This document shows, piece after piece, positions 26,410 through 38,200 of a DNA stretch of 64,000 nt. How positions within the stretch are numbered: position 1 is the first letter of the stretch; each line of letters opens with the position of its first letter. Position numbers and translations under genes: made by a program. The notes below the pieces were generated by a model that worked only from the letters and a program-made list of their open reading frames with translations, made no database searches and was not told the origin of the DNA. Source of the stretch: Paulownia fortunei (taxonomy: Eukaryota > Streptophyta > Magnoliopsida > Lamiales > Paulowniaceae). Location: NCBI GenBank assembly GCA_019321725.1, contig CM033107.1:24853445-24917444 (forward strand), in the 5' to 3' direction.

Positions 26410-26417
26410 GCATATTC
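26410..26417. promoter_or_regulatory. P1BS-like site (distal)
   Basis: GCATATTC fits GNATATNC, the binding site of PHR1-type phosphate-starvation regulators. It lies about 1.0 kb upstream of the inferred IPS1-like transcript start. Such an 8-mer is expected by chance every few kb, so on its own it is weak. Confidence 0.3.
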
Positions 26418-27252
26418 CGTTGATGTGATCGTCATCCTAAACTAGGAATCCACGTCTTATTATTATGTCAATTCCGCCTAGTGTAATGCAACTAACTCTT
26501 TTTCTAGCAAATGGTACTAATTTTGCTTTTGCAACTTTAATTTTGAAGATTTTATGCTACGTAAATTATGACAGAGCAGGAAAAGACTTATTTATTTATT
26601 CTTTTTGTGACAAAATTTCTTTAATTTGTATTCTTTGGAATTAAGGAGCAAGGGAGCTAGAAAAAATAGAGATTTACAAACATCGATCAAAGGCCATGAC
26701 CTTTCATGAGGGGAGTAATACGCAATCAACAGAAGCTTTATCAGAATAAAAGAATAATTGGCTGCTTATATCACCCTACGAACATTAAAGAAAGCAAAAG
26801 AAACACTATAGCACAAGACCCACTAATTTAAATTGAAGGCTACTTTTTGGGAGAATATTTTTTTGCTGTAGATGACATTACATAGTATCTTCTGGAAATG
26901 ACCTAATTAGGTCTCTCTTCTATCAAAATCCATTTCTTGGATTCAACTTTTGTAGTATAGGCTAGCTCAAAAAATGAAAACAAAGGGGGAAAAAAGAACA
27001 AAAAAAATGTAAGTATTTTTTTTCTTACTAAAATTCGTTAATTTAATTAAGATTGAATGATTTGAGGTTACAAGCAAAAATCCATCGAGAACAACTGATC
27101 CTCGATTTAATGCAACAAAAACCCTACAAAACTTCTCTATGTACGGCAGCAGAAAATTGATGCAAAGGGACCAAAAGCAAAATTCAGGTGAAATGGAAAA
27201 TTTTGAAATATAAGATGAGGTCTGTAATTTGGAGCAGTGGGAGATGCCAATG

Positions 27253-27260
27253 GCATATCC
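27253..27260. promoter_or_regulatory. P1BS site upstream of IPS1-like RNA
   Basis: GCATATCC fits the PHR1-binding consensus GNATATNC. It lies about 400 bases before the miR399 decoy site and about 170 bases before the inferred transcript start, a usual distance for phosphate-starvation promoters. Function is inferred from motif and position. Confidence 0.55.
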
Positions 27261-27393
27261 CTAGAAGATGCTAACATGCCACACTATGTTTCATACTTTC
27301 TACTCCCTTTTTGCTCGACTTTAACCAAAAGTGCCCACAACTTCCTACTTAAGTCACCTCAATCTTTTATTGCCCTCATGACCAGCAACACCC

Positions 27394-27401
27394 TTATAAT
27401 A
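27394..27401 (+). promoter_or_regulatory. Possible TATA element of IPS1-like RNA
   Basis: TTATAATA in CCCTTATAATATCC would place transcription start near 27425. It is not a perfect TATAAA, and the true start may lie elsewhere. Confidence 0.35.
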
Positions 27402-27509
27402 TCCAGACCAACCTTCTTGATCACACCCTCTTAATATTGCCATCACCTTTTTATGACCACCTGCTGATTTTGCTTGGCAGCTGGCTGCGCTGCCACCGCC
27501 TTCGCGGAT

Positions 27510-27596
27510 ATGGAGAAGAATGCACCAACTGAGGCGGCGATGGTGGTGGAGCGTGGCGGCAGGAGCGGTGGCACCACCGGCAAGAAGCCTGTATAG
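27510..27596 (+). CDS. Short upstream ORF in the IPS1-like transcript
   Basis: ATG at 27510 opens a 28-codon frame rich in Gly, Ala and Arg that ends at TAG 27594-27596, about 50 bases before the decoy site. I recognise no peptide family. It may be translated or simply incidental; it is listed because IPS1-family RNAs often carry such frames. Confidence 0.25.
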   Translation: MEKNAPTEAAMVVERGGRSGGTTGKKPV

Positions 27597-27648
27597 CTGC
27601 ATGGATGGTCACTGGGCTTAATCAAAAATGGTGTGCTTGTTGTTATAT

Positions 27649-27671
27649 AGGGCAACTTCTATCCTTTGGCA
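27649..27671 (+). promoter_or_regulatory. miR399 decoy site with 3-nt central bulge
   Basis: Counting from the miRNA 5' end, miR399 bases 1-10 pair with 27671-27662 and bases 11-20 pair with 27658-27649. There is one G:U at base 11, and CTA at 27659-27661 is left unpaired. Pairing was checked by hand against the commonly known miR399 sequence. Confidence 0.9.
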
Positions 27672-27859
27672 TTTTCGCTTCTCTACAGCCTCTGCCTCTC
27701 TCTGAGGGCTAGGCAGATTATGATGAATGTGCGCTGTTTTTACTTTGAAGTTTGAATAATGTATTTGGTTGCTTCTTAATAATATCTGAAAAACAGAGGG
27801 CCTTTGGCCAAAATAAACAGTTTGTCTCTTTCTTCATCAGTTTTGTTGATTATTTAATT

Positions 27860-29029
27860 ATTGATTATTTTGTGCATGGTTAAATTATGGTTAAGTTTGG
27901 TTGTATTTTATTATTTTACTGCATGGTTAATTTGTGGTTGAAGAATTTTACTTGCCACCCAGTAACAAAATAAGTGATTTTTAACTTGTCTATTAGTCAA
28001 TATTTATGTTAATTAACTCGTAATTCATAAGAAAATTTTGTTCTGATTTTGTTCGAAATCAAATTCCAATCTGCTCAAGCTGGTTTGATCAGCACATAGG
28101 ATGTGATTTCTTGTACTATTGAACCGATTTTGACCTTTTCAACGTGGAAAAGGGAAATGACAAAAATATTAGGTGGAAAAAAACGGGGTGAAGGGATTTA
28201 AATGAGAATATTATGCTGGTTTTTATATTGTGCATCACTATTTAGGATAAAACTCAATGAGAATTTGTACTACTTTCATGTAAATTGCATGTTGCTCCAA
28301 ATCATCCTTAAACAAAATTGTCGGTTGCTAGTTAGTTGAACACGCTTGATTTAGGATAGGATTACGCTGATGCCTCGACAATAGTCAAGTATATGCATAA
28401 AGACATGAAAGACTTTACATTTAGGAACGAAGTCAAAAAATAAAAATTAAAGGGACGAGATATATTTTTTCTTAAAAATAATAAATAAAAAAATATTTTT
28501 AATTTTTTTAAAAAAAAAATTTTATAAATTAATAATTTTATAAATAAAAATTATATGGAATTGGGCGGCATGCCAGCAAAATTCCTAGCCCAGTTGCAAT
28601 TTACATGGGTCAAAATAATTATTCATGTATCCTAATCAATGTTTGATTTGCGGACTGTGGTTGATAGGTAACAACTTAAAAGTTAGAAAATGACTTCTTG
28701 TGCCAATTATTTATTATTTTGCATATTTAATTTCATTTTATTACAAATCAGAAAAACGTGTTAATGTTTCTCTGGTTTTTGGAGGGCATGATAACCTAAA
28801 TGAAAAAAAAATGTACAACTTGAGATAGCAACCTTTGTCACTGAATTTATAATTTTATTTGATAAAAGTGATTATTTTAAAATATTACTTAATACAATAG
28901 TAATTGTTATATTCACTAGTTATGCATAAAATATGAATATAAAAGTAATTGTTGATCTATGCTACATCTAATATATATATATATATATTAAGTATGTGGA
29001 TTTAATATCAAGTATTTAATTTGACAAAA
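27860..29029. other. AT-rich intergenic spacer
   Basis: No gene is seen. There are poly-A/T stretches (28440-28560) and an (AT)n microsatellite near 28972-28990. The spacer leads into the tandem array that starts near 29030. Confidence 0.6.
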
Positions 29030-31575
29030 AATTAAAATATTTGATAAAACACACATACATTCAATACATATGCAACAACTTGTGACCAGAGTTTCATTCT
29101 CAAATTATTATTATTATATAGAGTAGTATATGATGCAACAATGAATACATAAGTTGTATTTAATACCATACAAGTACTGCCAACTATTGTTGGTGGTAAT
29201 ACATGGTTAGTCATAAGTAAATACAAATATCCAAAATTTAGAAAATATATTATTGTAGAATTCAAAAAATACCATTCTGAATACATGGTAATTTAAATAA
29301 TATAGACACTTATTATTGTAGAATTTAGAAAATCTATATTTTCGAATACGTGATAAGTTAAATGATATATACACCTATTATTGTAGAATTTAGAAAATCT
29401 ACATTCCCGAATATATGGTAAGTTAAATGATATAAACACCTACTACCGTAAAATTTAGAAAATATATCATTTCGAATACATGGTAAGTTAAATGAAGTTA
29501 AATGATATAGACACTTATTATCGTAAAATTTATAAAATCTACCTTCCTGTTTTTTGTGTTGTGCGAAAAAAATTATTTAGAAAAATAATCTTAAACGTTT
29601 ATGTTGATTTTGACTTTAAATTATTGCAATATACTGTATATTATGCGATACTATTAATATATGGTTAGTTAAATGATATAGACAATTATTATCCATAGAA
29701 AATCTAACATCTCGAGCATTGCATCTCATTGCGACTAAATTATTAATATAACATGTTCAAAATATAAATAGATAAAATACTTATTTATTATGTAATATAC
29801 TAACATACGTAAAGAGATATTTCAAAACATATAAATTGTTGTTGAACGTTTGTTTAAAATCTATATTTTTTCATATTTTTAATCAATTTTTACAAAAGAA
29901 GATATATAATATATATTAGCATGGTAAGTTAAATGATATAAACACCTACAATTATTTCATTTGTTTCATTGTAGTATATGATGCAACAATGAATAGATAA
30001 GTTGTATTTAATACCATACAAATACTGTCAACTATTGTTGGTGGTAATATACGGTTAGTCATAAGTAAATACAAGTATCCAAAAAATTAGAATATATATT
30101 ATTGTAGAATTCAAAAAATACATTCCTGAATATGTGGTAAGTTAAATATTATAGACACTTATTATCGTAGAATTTAGAAAATCCACCTTTCCGAATACGT
30201 GATAAGTTAAATGATATAGACACATATTATCGTAGAATTTAGAAAATCTATATTCTCAAATACATAGTAAGTTAAATGATATAAACAGCCACTACAGCAA
30301 AATTTAGAAAATCTACATTTTCGAATACGTGGTAAGTTAAATGATATATACACCTATTACCGTAAAATTTATAAAATCTACTTTCCCATTTGTTGTGTTG
30401 TGCAGAAAAAAATATTTAGAAGAATAATCTATTAAATGTTTATGTTTATTTTGACTTTAAATTATTGCAATTATTATGCGATACTATTAATACATGGTTA
30501 GCTAAATGATATATGGCAATTATTATAAAAAAACGTAGAAAATCTAGCATTCCGATTGTCATATTGCATTGCATCTCATTGCGACCAAATTGTTAATATA
30601 ACATATTCAAAATATAAATAGACAAAATACTTGTTTAGTATGTAATATATTAACACAGGTAAAGAGATATTTCAAAACATATAAATTGTTGTTGAACGAT
30701 TATTTAAAATCTTTATTTTTAATCAATTTTTATCGCAAAAGAAGATATATAATATAAATTAACATGGTAAGTTAAATGATATAGATACCTACAATTGTTT
30801 CACTGTAAAATGAATAAATAAGTTGTATTTAATACCATACAAATACTGTCAACTATTGTTGTTGGTAATATATGGTTAGTCATAAGTAAATACAAATATT
30901 CAAAAATTTAGAAAATACATTATTGTAGAATTACAAAAATACCTTCCCGAATATATGGTAAGTTAAATAATATAAAAACTTATTATCGTAGAATTTAGAA
31001 TATTTACCTTTCCGAATATGTAGTAAGTTAAATGATATACATACCTCTTATTGTAGAATTTAGAAAATCTATATTCCCAAATACATGGTAAGTTAAATGA
31101 TATAGACGCCTACTATCGTAAAATTTAGAAAATCTATATTTCCGAATACGTGGTAAGTTAAATGATATAAACACCTATTACTGTAAAATTTAGAAATCTA
31201 CCTTCTCGTTTGTCTTGTTGTGCGGAAAAAATTGTTTAGGAAAATAATATATTGCAATACACTGTATATTATACGACAGTATTAATATATGGTTAGTTAA
31301 ATGATGTAGACAATTATTATCCAAAAACGTAAAAAATCTAGTATCCCGATTGTTATATGGTATTGCATCTCATTGCAACCAAATTGTTAATATAACATAT
31401 TCATGTAAATAGATAAAATACTTATTTAATATGTAATATACTAACATATGATAAAGAGATATTTCAAAACATATAAATTATTGTTGAACGTTTGTTTAAA
31501 ATTTATATTTTTTCATATTTTTAATCAATTTTTATCACAAAATAAGATATATAATATAAATTAACACGTATCAAT
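29030..31575. repeat. Nested tandem array: three ~830-bp units built from ~62-bp subrepeats
   Basis: The landmark AAGTTGTATTTAATACCATA begins at 29151, 29999 and 30820, so the large units are 848 and 821 bp apart. Inside each unit, four to five ~62-bp subrepeats carry GGTAAGTTAAATGATATA, then a CACCTATTA-like block, then GTAGAATTTAGAAAATCTA. Each unit then has a spacer with GAACGTTTGTTTAAAAT and AGATATATAATATA. The third unit ends near 31575. No coding frame or tRNA/rRNA signature is present. The copies are diverged by substitutions and small indels, so the array is not brand new. Confidence 0.88.
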
Positions 31576-31979
31576 ATTTTCTCTTGTTGTGCTGGCTATA
31601 ATGTTATTTCTTTTAAAGTTATTGGAAAATAGAAATAACAAGTATGATTTGAATAATTTCAAGACTTAAAAATTTGGCCAATCATGAGAAAAAATATAGT
31701 CAAATAGTAAGGACCAATATCGTACCGGTATCTTGTATAACACAATTTTTCCTGGTGACCTCGTATAAAAACTACGCATGTGGAATTCTACTGCAAATCG
31801 AGGGCAACCCTAAAGCGATTTTAGGTAAAATAGTAGCGCACTGTAGGGAATTGTATAAGAGGGAATCCAGCTGGGGGAGGCGGACCCGTATACTTGGGAT
31901 ACAAATATATGGGACCCAAATTACAGTAATCAACCTACTCTGTAAAAAAAATAAACAAATTATTTCCTACCTAAATATT

Positions 31980-32227
31980 CCCTCACAGTCCAATTTTCTC
32001 CCTGCCATTTTTCTTCTCGCCTCTCACTCTCGAGGGCTCACTCGCTCTATTTTCCTCTCTTCTCCTACACAAGATAAAATCTAAATTAAACCCTTTTTTC
32101 TTCTATGCATGCAACTGAATTCTCTCCTTGACGCCGATCCATAACCTGAATTCCTCCCTCTTTCGTTATCTGCTGCTGTGTTCACAAGCACAGCATCAGT
32201 GAGTGGAAAAAAGACGACGAAGCGGTA
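31980..32227 (+). promoter_or_regulatory. Leader/promoter of the PHD-acetyltransferase gene
   Basis: A marked change from AT-rich DNA to a pyrimidine-rich stretch (CTCGCCTCTCACTCTCG around 32020 and CTCGCTCTATTTTCCTCTC after it) just before the start codon is typical of a plant 5' leader. No canonical TATA was identified. A 136-codon open frame at 31674-32084 crosses this region and is not considered real. Confidence 0.4.
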
Positions 32228-35200
32228 ATGAAGCCCGAATTGGGCTTTGAAATCGACCGTTCGGATGGGCCCGAACCCGAATCAAGACCCAACGGCCCGG
32301 CCCGACCCAAATCAAATGGTTCGGATTGGATGGATCGTTCCTATGTGCCTAGGGTTAGACCGAGTGAGGCGAATGGCTTTGCCGTTTATACTAGGAATAA
32401 GAGGTTCAAGAGCAGAAGCGAGGGTGTAATTGGGTTTTGGGATAAACTGCAGAGTAATCCAGGAAGTTTAACCGAAGCTGCGGATGTTGTGAGTTCGAAT
32501 GGTGAAGTTGTAATTCATAGTGGTATTGCGGCTAATGTGGGTGGAGTTGAGGGTAATTTAGGAACTACGGGGTTTAGGGATGGTGTAGGCGAGAGCCAGG
32601 GAGAGATGATGGAAGTTGAAGTGAAGGAGGATCAGAAGGTGGCTTTAGTGGCAAGAAGCGGGCGTCGCAGGTTTATGCGCTTAGGCCTTAGATCGAAGGA
32701 TGAGGACTTGGAGATGGAGAATGGGAATTCCGGAGATTTACAGGACCCTGTGGTTTTGGAGGCTGGGGGGTTGGAGAGTGAAAAAATGACAGTGTTGGGT
32801 AGTCCGAAGACGAGGAAGATGGAGATGAAGATGTCCAAGAAAATCCTCGTAAAAGGGCGGCCAACAACCGTTAGGGAGCTTTTTGAGACTGGGTTGCTGG
32901 AAGGGTATCCAGTTTTCTACAATGGTGGCAAGAGGGTATGATGCTGGACTACTGTCATTATTATCATTGTTATTATTGTTGTTGTTGATGTGTATATTGT
33001 TGTTGTTATTATTTTCATTGTTGTTATTGGTATTGTTATTGCTGCTGTTGTTGTTATTACTATTAAACTTGAAGTTTTCTGCATGTCAGAATAGATATTT
33101 TGCGTACATTACATTTGCTGCATTATGATACCCTTTGATATGAAAAAAGGGTAATGTCTGCATGTTTTTGTCCTTGAGGAAGGGAGAGGGTGCACCGGTG
33201 GGGGATGCTACACTGGTAAAATCTTTCCTCCCAAAAGATGAGATTTAAACAAATTATGTATGGCTTCATTTTCATTGGGATTTTTCATTTTCATTCCATT
33301 GAGATGAGTTTTCAAGTTGGTATTGGAGAATATGTGGGAAATGAAAATATGTTTGGTTATAGGAATTCTAATGAAAAAGTTATAGGGTGTAGTGAGAATA
33401 TGCTTGGTTTAGTATGTTTTTCCAAAATTTTTAATGAAAAAAATATGATAAAATGATAAGTTATATAGATGATATGTAAGTGGTGAGACCCACTGAAATG
33501 ATGTTTTTTGAAAAATAATAGTATATAATTATATGAAATTGATAGTGGTGGAGTCCATTTTGAATATTTAGTTTGAATATAATAATTTATTACGATGATT
33601 TGTAGGTAGTAGGTCTCATTTTTAATTATATTGTTTGAAAAATAATAGTATATAATTAGATGAAATTGATAGTGGTTGGGCCACTTTGAATATTTAGTTT
33701 GAATATGATAATTTATTAGAATGATTTGAAGGTTGTGGGTCCCATTACAATGATGTTGTTTGAAAACAACGATATATTATGTAAATATGAGTGGTAATGG
33801 TGGGTTCTAATGGTGTAGTTTAGGGTTGAAAAGTGAGAATATAGGGTTGGGAAGTGTTTTTGTTCGAAAATGAGAAGATAAAAATTAAATATGATCTATG
33901 CGTCTGAAATAGTAAAAAGTGGGAAAAATCCCAATGAAAATGAAATCATACATGCCCTTAGTGCTTATTTAAGTCTTTGGTTTAGTAGAGAAAGGGAAAG
34001 TGAAATGTGAATTAATTTCATCACCTTTTTCCTTTTGGAAAATATGTATAGTTACAAAAATAAAAAAATAAAAAAATGATATAACTGAATATCCTGAAAA
34101 AGAAAGGCCAAATCACTTTATTAGTCCCTCATCTGTACTTTTCATGTCATTTTCGTCCCTCATATCTCAAATGTCCCATTTTGGTCCCTTATCTCTCCAG
34201 CTCATTCCATGGTCATCTTTTGAAATTGGATGGAATATTCTATTACTGGGTGTTTTATTTCAAAAGTGAAAATAAAGGATTTATTTATAAGGTAATCAAC
34301 ATGTTGTTTTTAAGTTCACAAAAATTCAAAAACTTTATGAGTCAAATGAAGTAATTTAGTAATAAATGTATGCAAAATTAAAATGAAGTGGTAAAAATTA
34401 CTATAGAGTGAGTAATTCTTTTGTAATTTTGGGTAAAAATGATCAACTTGTTATATTTAGGTTTTGTAGGTGCTTTTTTGAATTATCAACAAAAATTTTA
34501 AAAGATCTTAGTTTGAATTTTTGTGAACTAAAAATCAACATGTTAAAAACAAGAAGTTTTTTTTAATTTTTTATATATTCATAATTGTATTATTCTATAT
34601 GAATCATAAATCTTTTGAATTTCCGTGAAAAAACATGTTGATAACCATAAAAATAAAATTTTTAATTTATTCTTGAAATAAAACATTGCTAGGTAATGGT
34701 ATATTCCATCCAATCCAGTTTCAAAAGATTTTGTCAATAACTAATGGCGTTGCGTGAGTAGGGACAACAATGAAATGAGTTGTAGAGGGGGGACTAGAAT
34801 AAGGCATTTGAGAGAAGGTGGAAGGAAATGAGATGGAAAGTAGAGATGAGGGACTAACGAAGTGATTTGGCCAAAAAGAAATAAGAATAATGGATAAATT
34901 AGCCAATATGACTCATAGCCAATTTTGTACAATCAGTTCTCTTAGGTTAATCTTTAATATGAAATCAAGGAAAATGTTTTCCTTAGTGTTTTGTTCTACA
35001 AAACTTATTATCCTAATTGAGGTTAGCACTTCCTTTGGATCTAGGATTTGTTGCAGGAAAGTGAAAAGGAGAAGCAAAATCAATGAAACCAATTTCCTTG
35101 AATTTCATTAGAATGAGAAAGAAAATAAAGTAGATGTATAAATTAACAATATATCTCTTCGAATTATCTCACATAAGCTTTTCTTTTGTATTCTCCTTTT

Positions 35201-38200
35201 AAATTAAATAAAGGGAAACGATTCTTTTAGTGTTTTTGCTGCTCAATTCTGAGATTGTGTAAAAGGAAAATTAGAAGCTTTTGCACATATATGATTTATG
35301 TCAAAGAATTTATCAACTCTTGTAATATTTTCAGATTCATTAGGAATTAAATATTATATATTTCACCAGTCGTGGATGTCTAGTGCCATGTCTAAGTAAA
35401 AGACTGACAATGTTGGTTCAAAAGTGTAATGACACTATGCTTATGTGCGTATGCCCATACAAGGTGTCATGTTAAAAAAGGGATGATGACCATTTTCACA
35501 CAGACCAGAAGCAAGGTATGACTGAAACTTTTCCATACTTGCATGAACTTGTATAGAGTCGAACAGTGGGACACTACCTTGTATAAGTTTTTGGAAATAT
35601 GACTCTTATAATGCTATTACTTATTAAGCAATTATATTTAGCTCCATTCCTGATTTTCCCTGCGTCTTGTATCTAATAAAACTGTGAGGGCACCATCATA
35701 TATATGTAAATTTTTGTTCAAGAATTTTAACTGCTTATATCATTCTCTTAGGGATTGCCACTACGTGGAACCATAAAAGATTCTGGAATCCTGTGCTCTT
35801 GCAGTTTGTGCAAGGGAGCCAGGGTGAGTATTCCATTTTTTATGGTTTTCTTATTTAGTCAACTAGCAAAGTGTGGCTATTTATCATCTTGTCTTTCATG
35901 TACCTAGCATATAACTCCAAGATCGGTGGAACATTTAATATTTACAGGTAGTTCCACCTTGTCAATTTGAGATCCATGCCTGTAAATCATATAGACGCGC
36001 ATCACAATATATATGCTTAGAGAATGGGAAAAGCCTCCTTGATGTGGTCAAAGAATGCCGGAAATCTTCAGTAAAGACACTAGAAGAAACTATACAAAAC
36101 TTCATAGGCCCTATGCCAGTGAAGGAATCGGTCATCTGTCGGAATTGTGAAGGTGAGCTTGGTTTTATTACATATAAACTTCTTGAATGTTTGCTGCAAT
36201 CACATTTAAAAAGAAAGCTTGGTGTTCTTTGGTTTCTAGGGTCATTTCTTGCAACATCTGCTGCCAAGGTGGAACTGCTTTGTGATTCTTGCATGATTAT
36301 TGTGAATTCAGAAGTTGATGCAGAATGTGTGAAATCTAGGTATCCTTCTGTACGAGTAACTCCTGCGACCATTTGTCTTTGTCTTGAACTCTTGTTTGTT
36401 GGAAAGAGTGATCTGCTCATCAGCTTTAACTTGTGAAATGTTGAACATTTTATACAACTTCAAACATATTGGAAGCACAGTGGAAGTGTGTTGTTGGGAA
36501 TACAATGTTGTTGAGTTTCTTTTTATGCTTTCTTTAAGGAAAATGATGTTCGTGTGTAATAACATTGTTAATCACCCGATGCTAGACTTGTGGCCAGATG
36601 TGTGAAGTGAGAGCAAGGACCTACAAAAGCTTTATGTGGTGTTTGTGCAGTATCAGAGGCCTGAAAATGCAAATGTTTATGTTATAATTGATATTCCACT
36701 GTCTTTTAGACTCTGAAAGGAGCCTCTGGACTTGCCTTGTGTCACCTTTAATGTTGAGATTTTAACAGTAACTTTAACTTTAAACTCCAACATATCTGTT
36801 CATAATAAGCTATTTGAGTTTTTCTATATGATTCCCTGCTTTAAATATGCAGCATTTTCATTTAATCAACTTAAGTTGTTTATAAATCAGAAATATGTAA
36901 ATTTCATACTTTTTATGTCTTTTTGTCCTTTTAATTTTACTAATATATTTTTTTGGCCCTTTCAGGCCTTTGGAGCCACTTTTAGGCTTAGCAGTGTCTG
37001 AAAATGGTGAAGTCCTTAACACCCTCCCAAAAAAAGGTCGTCGAGGAAGGAAAAAAAGAAAGTCTGTATTTTACCTGCTTTTTTGCTTGCTCCTACATTG
37101 CTTTTTCCTGCCAGTGCCAGGAAGGAACAAGAAATAAGGGTGTCATATTCTGTTTCCCTCTTTCAGGCATTCAGAGTTGAAGGCTAGTACAAAGTCTAAT
37201 ACAAAATCTCCAGGAAGATCCTCATTGAAGATTTCAATAAGAAAGAAAGGCCAATGGAAGAGAACAAAGATGTGGGTCATATTACCTTTTTCTTTACTTT
37301 CTGAAGTGAGATTTTGTTTCCATTACATGCTATGAAACAAGTGAATATCTTTACCTTTAAAATTTTCCACCTTTTGTGATGTTTTTCTGTTCACTATGTC
37401 AAGGCTGTCGGAACCATCTGTTGGCCCAAACTCGCCTGGAAGTGCTTTAGTGAGGTATTCAAAGTCATCATCTGATCTAAATTCAAACGATAGTTCCTCC
37501 TTGCATGAATCACTGAAGAACAATACTACAAGGAAGATCTTGAAGAAGTTGGTGCATATATCTATCCTTTATATATCTTGGCATAAGAACTCGAGTGATT
37601 AATTTTTCTTTTAACTTTTCGATTATGGTGTTATAGGTTGTCAAATACTTGTTCATCCTCCGAGTCCTTAAGTGGATCTCCACATGTCTCTGTGCAGTCA
37701 AAAAGTTCATTAAAGATAACTAAAAAGTAGGTATATCTTTCTATGATTTTTTCTCTATGATGAGTAACATGTGGATGTTATTTATTGTTCTACTTTGGCA
37801 TATGAGAAAATCTTAATTGTCTCCCTGTGTCATTCTACACAGAGATCAGAGGATGCACAAGCTGGTCTTTGAGAATGGTGGATTACCAGATGGAACTGAA
37901 GTTGCTTATTATTCTCATGGCAAGGTGGTCCAGATAACTGCTGTAAGTTTTGTTTCTTTTTGCTATTTCAGCATTGTAATCTTCTGCTTGTCTGTTTGTA
38001 GAAATTGCGTGATGGCTATAAAATGGGATCAGGAATAATTTGTCGTTGCTGCAGCACTCTGGTACAGTGTTTATTTTTTATTTGACATATCTGGTTGTTT
38101 TAGCTGGTGTCTTGATTTGTTTTCCTACCCTGAGCAGGTTAGTCCATCTCAGTTTGAAGCTCATGCTGGTTGGGCCTCCCGCCGTAAACCGTCAGTCTCT

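Larger units (their letters stand above)
27420..27850 (+). ncRNA. IPS1-like: IPS1/At4/Mt4-type phosphate-starvation RNA, miR399 target mimic
   Basis: The identification rests on the site at 27649-27671. AGGGCAACTT (27649-27658) and TCCTTTGGCA (27662-27671) pair with the two halves of miR399. The extra CTA (27659-27661) forms a three-base bulge opposite the miRNA cleavage point (positions 10-11). This is the hallmark of the IPS1/At4/TPSI1/Mt4 family, whose RNAs bind miR399 without being cut and so relieve repression of PHO2 during phosphate starvation. The rest of the locus fits: no long open frame, a PHR1-type P1BS site at 27253, a possible TATA at 27394 and an AATAAA-type signal near 27810, giving ~430 nt, near the usual family size. 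A short frame of 28 codons at 27510-27596 lies upstream of the decoy site; short non-conserved frames are normal in this family. Transcript ends are estimates. Confidence 0.85.

Noticed and set aside
27354..27655. Two minus-strand frames (82 and 70 codons) over the IPS1-like locus
   Set aside because: One begins with TTG, not ATG; neither has a known domain. They are mirror frames of the G/C-richer non-coding RNA.
29030..31575. Direct repeats considered as a CRISPR array
   Set aside because: Eukaryotic context, diverged ~62-bp units without uniform spacers, and a second ~830-bp period. It is a satellite-like array.
31674..32084. 136-codon plus-strand open frame upstream of the PHD gene
   Set aside because: No domain, mixed composition, and it runs through the pyrimidine-rich leader of the PHD gene. 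Most likely chance.
32883..33128. Poly-leucine open frame
   Set aside because: Product of the TTG/TTA triplet repeat in intron 1 of the PHD gene.
36044..36436. Two overlapping 130- and 152-codon frames treated as separate genes
   Set aside because: The plus frame is PHD gene exons 3-4 read through their intron; the minus frame is its shadow.
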